Source of the DNA: Sedimentitalea sp039941015 | Lineage (GTDB): Bacteria > Pseudomonadota > Alphaproteobacteria > Rhodobacterales > Rhodobacteraceae | Assembly: GCF_039941015.1 (NCBI RefSeq) | Contig: NZ_JBDVFI010000052.1 | Strand: one strand, 5' to 3' | DNA length: 64,000 bases | In this document: in pieces, positions 63,285-64,000 of the stretch | How the letters are laid out: the number at the start of each line of letters is the position of its first letter | Position numbering within the stretch: position 1 is the stretch's first letter | Notes under the pieces: generated by a model | What the model was told of the DNA's origin: nothing | The model's input: the letters and a program-made list of their open reading frames with translations, nothing else | The model's database searches: none | Position numbers and translations under genes: made by a program

Positions 63285-64000
63285 CACGCAGCCTCCCCTT
63301 GCGGTTTCACGCGCCAGTCATTGGCGTAGACGTTTACATGCGCTGCATCGAAGGTAACGCGATTCATGTCGGCACTGACGGTGTCGTCTTCACCCGCGAT
63401 TATGTTGATCTCGTTTCCAAACAGCTCTGCGCGGATGATCTTGTGACGGCCCACGTCCTCGATCCGGCGCACGGTGACGGGCAGGCCGTCGCTCACGCTG
63501 AGCCGTGCAAATTCCGGCCGAATGCCCAGTTCTACCTTGCCGTCGAGCGGGCCGTAGCCGTGCGCAAGCGCCACTTCGGTTCCGTCGACAATGGCACGAT
63601 TGCCCTCAATCTGCGCGGGGATCACGTTCATACCGGGCGACCCGATGAAATAGCCGACGAACGTATGTTCCGGCGTTTGAAACAGCTCGTCCGGGGTGCC
63701 AATCTGCACCACGCGTCCGTCATACATGACCACCACCTTGTCGGCAAAGGTCAACGCCTCGGTCTGGTCATGGGTCACATAGATCATCGTGTGACCGAAA
63801 TCGTGATGCAGACGTTTAAGCTGCGTGCGTAATTCCCACTTCATATGGGGGTCGATCACTGTCAGCGGTTCGTCAAACAGCAACGCATTTACGTCCTTGC
63901 GCACCATGCCACGGCCCAGACTGATCTTTTGCTTGGCGTCGGCTGTCAGCCCGCGCGCCTTGCGGTCCAGCCAGTCCTCCATGCCGATCATCCGGGCAAT
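63284..64000 (-). CDS. glpT: Glycerol ABC transporter ATP-binding protein GlpT, C-terminal part (cut by window edge)
   Basis: At least 238 residues of an ABC ATPase lacking its N-terminus (Walker A is beyond the window). The signature motif is degenerate (LTADAKQKISLGRGMVR instead of LSGGQ), Walker B is ALLFDEPLTVIDPHMK, and the switch histidine is in YVTHDQTEALTFAD. The C-terminal TOBE-like regulatory domain runs from about IGSPGMNVIPAQIEG. The degenerate signature occurs in GlpS/GlpT paralogues, one reason to name this glpT. glpS, and probably glpD/glpR, should lie just beyond 64000. Confidence 0.87.
   Translation of the reverse strand: MARMIGMEDWLDRKARGLTADAKQKISLGRGMVRKDVNALLFDEPLTVIDPHMKWELRTQLKRLHHDFGHTMIYVTHDQTEALTFADKVVVMYDGRVVQIGTPDELFQTPEHTFVGYFIGSPGMNVIPAQIEGNRAIVDGTEVALAHGYGPLDGKVELGIRPEFARLSVSDGLPVTVRRIEDVGRHKIIRAELFGNEINIIAGEDDTVSADMNRVTFDAAHVNVYANDWRVKPQGEAA

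Noticed and set aside
63284..64000. The degenerate ABC signature as a sign of a broken glpT
   Set aside because: Walker B and the switch histidine are intact, and this altered signature is known in GlpS/GlpT-type ATPases, so the gene is not called a pseudogene.

Overview
The window reads as chromosome from a Rhodobacterales alphaproteobacterium, most likely of the Roseobacter group. The evidence is the fbcFBC-type bc1 operon petABC, a petP-petR regulator pair of the Rhodobacter kind, a GlpSTPQV-type glycerol ABC operon, a type-II lumazine synthase under an FMN riboswitch, thiBPQ under a TPP riboswitch, and GC of about 60% in most genes. No rRNA, tRNA, CRISPR array or prophage was seen.

Left edge (1-6.7 kb) looks accessory. 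It holds the terminus of an IS5-family element with a CTAG target, a chromate-resistance pair (rhodanese-ChrB protein and ChrA) behind a near-consensus promoter, a SPOR-tailed D,D-carboxypeptidase, and an AT-richer SGNH acyltransferase. From 6.7 to 15.3 kb lie metabolic genes: D-lactate dehydrogenase, gamma-glutamyltransferase, ThpR, a 2-hydroxyacid dehydrogenase, an SH3 protein, a quinone-reductase-like enzyme, transaldolase and triosephosphate isomerase. The bc1 complex follows (15.4-18.2 kb, terminated by a clear hairpin). Then come a GST, a PaiB-like protein, the FMN-riboswitch ribH, thiBPQ with its TPP riboswitch, aroC and two transporters.

The middle (27-38 kb) holds a fasciclin-RTX protein, a PhoD-like phosphatase whose start codon lies in a perfect inverted repeat, ilvE, petP-petR, and an isoprenoid block (deacetylase-like gene, xseB, ispA, dxs) that supplies DXP and farnesyl diphosphate. 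From 38 to 43 kb a minus-strand CoA cluster (ADP-forming acyl-CoA synthetase, crotonase, acyl-CoA dehydrogenase with Asp at the usual Glu position, class II aldolase) faces a LysR regulator. Substrate is unknown.

The right third holds a purine-salvage pair (adenine deaminase and AMP nucleosidase, overlapping by 4 nt), an HU protein, pncA, trhO, dapD, a serine/threonine dehydratase and a LOG-family protein. It ends in the glycerol-uptake operon glpT-P-Q-[unknown secreted protein]-DUF2160-glpV-glpK, cut by the window edge. Nothing here is clearly a new defence or mobile system. The most interesting leads are the unknown AT-richer secreted-protein gene inside the glycerol operon, the start-codon hairpin of the phosphatase, the Asp-type acyl-CoA dehydrogenase cluster, the open frame leading into petA, and a hairpin-bearing intergenic motif seen twice.
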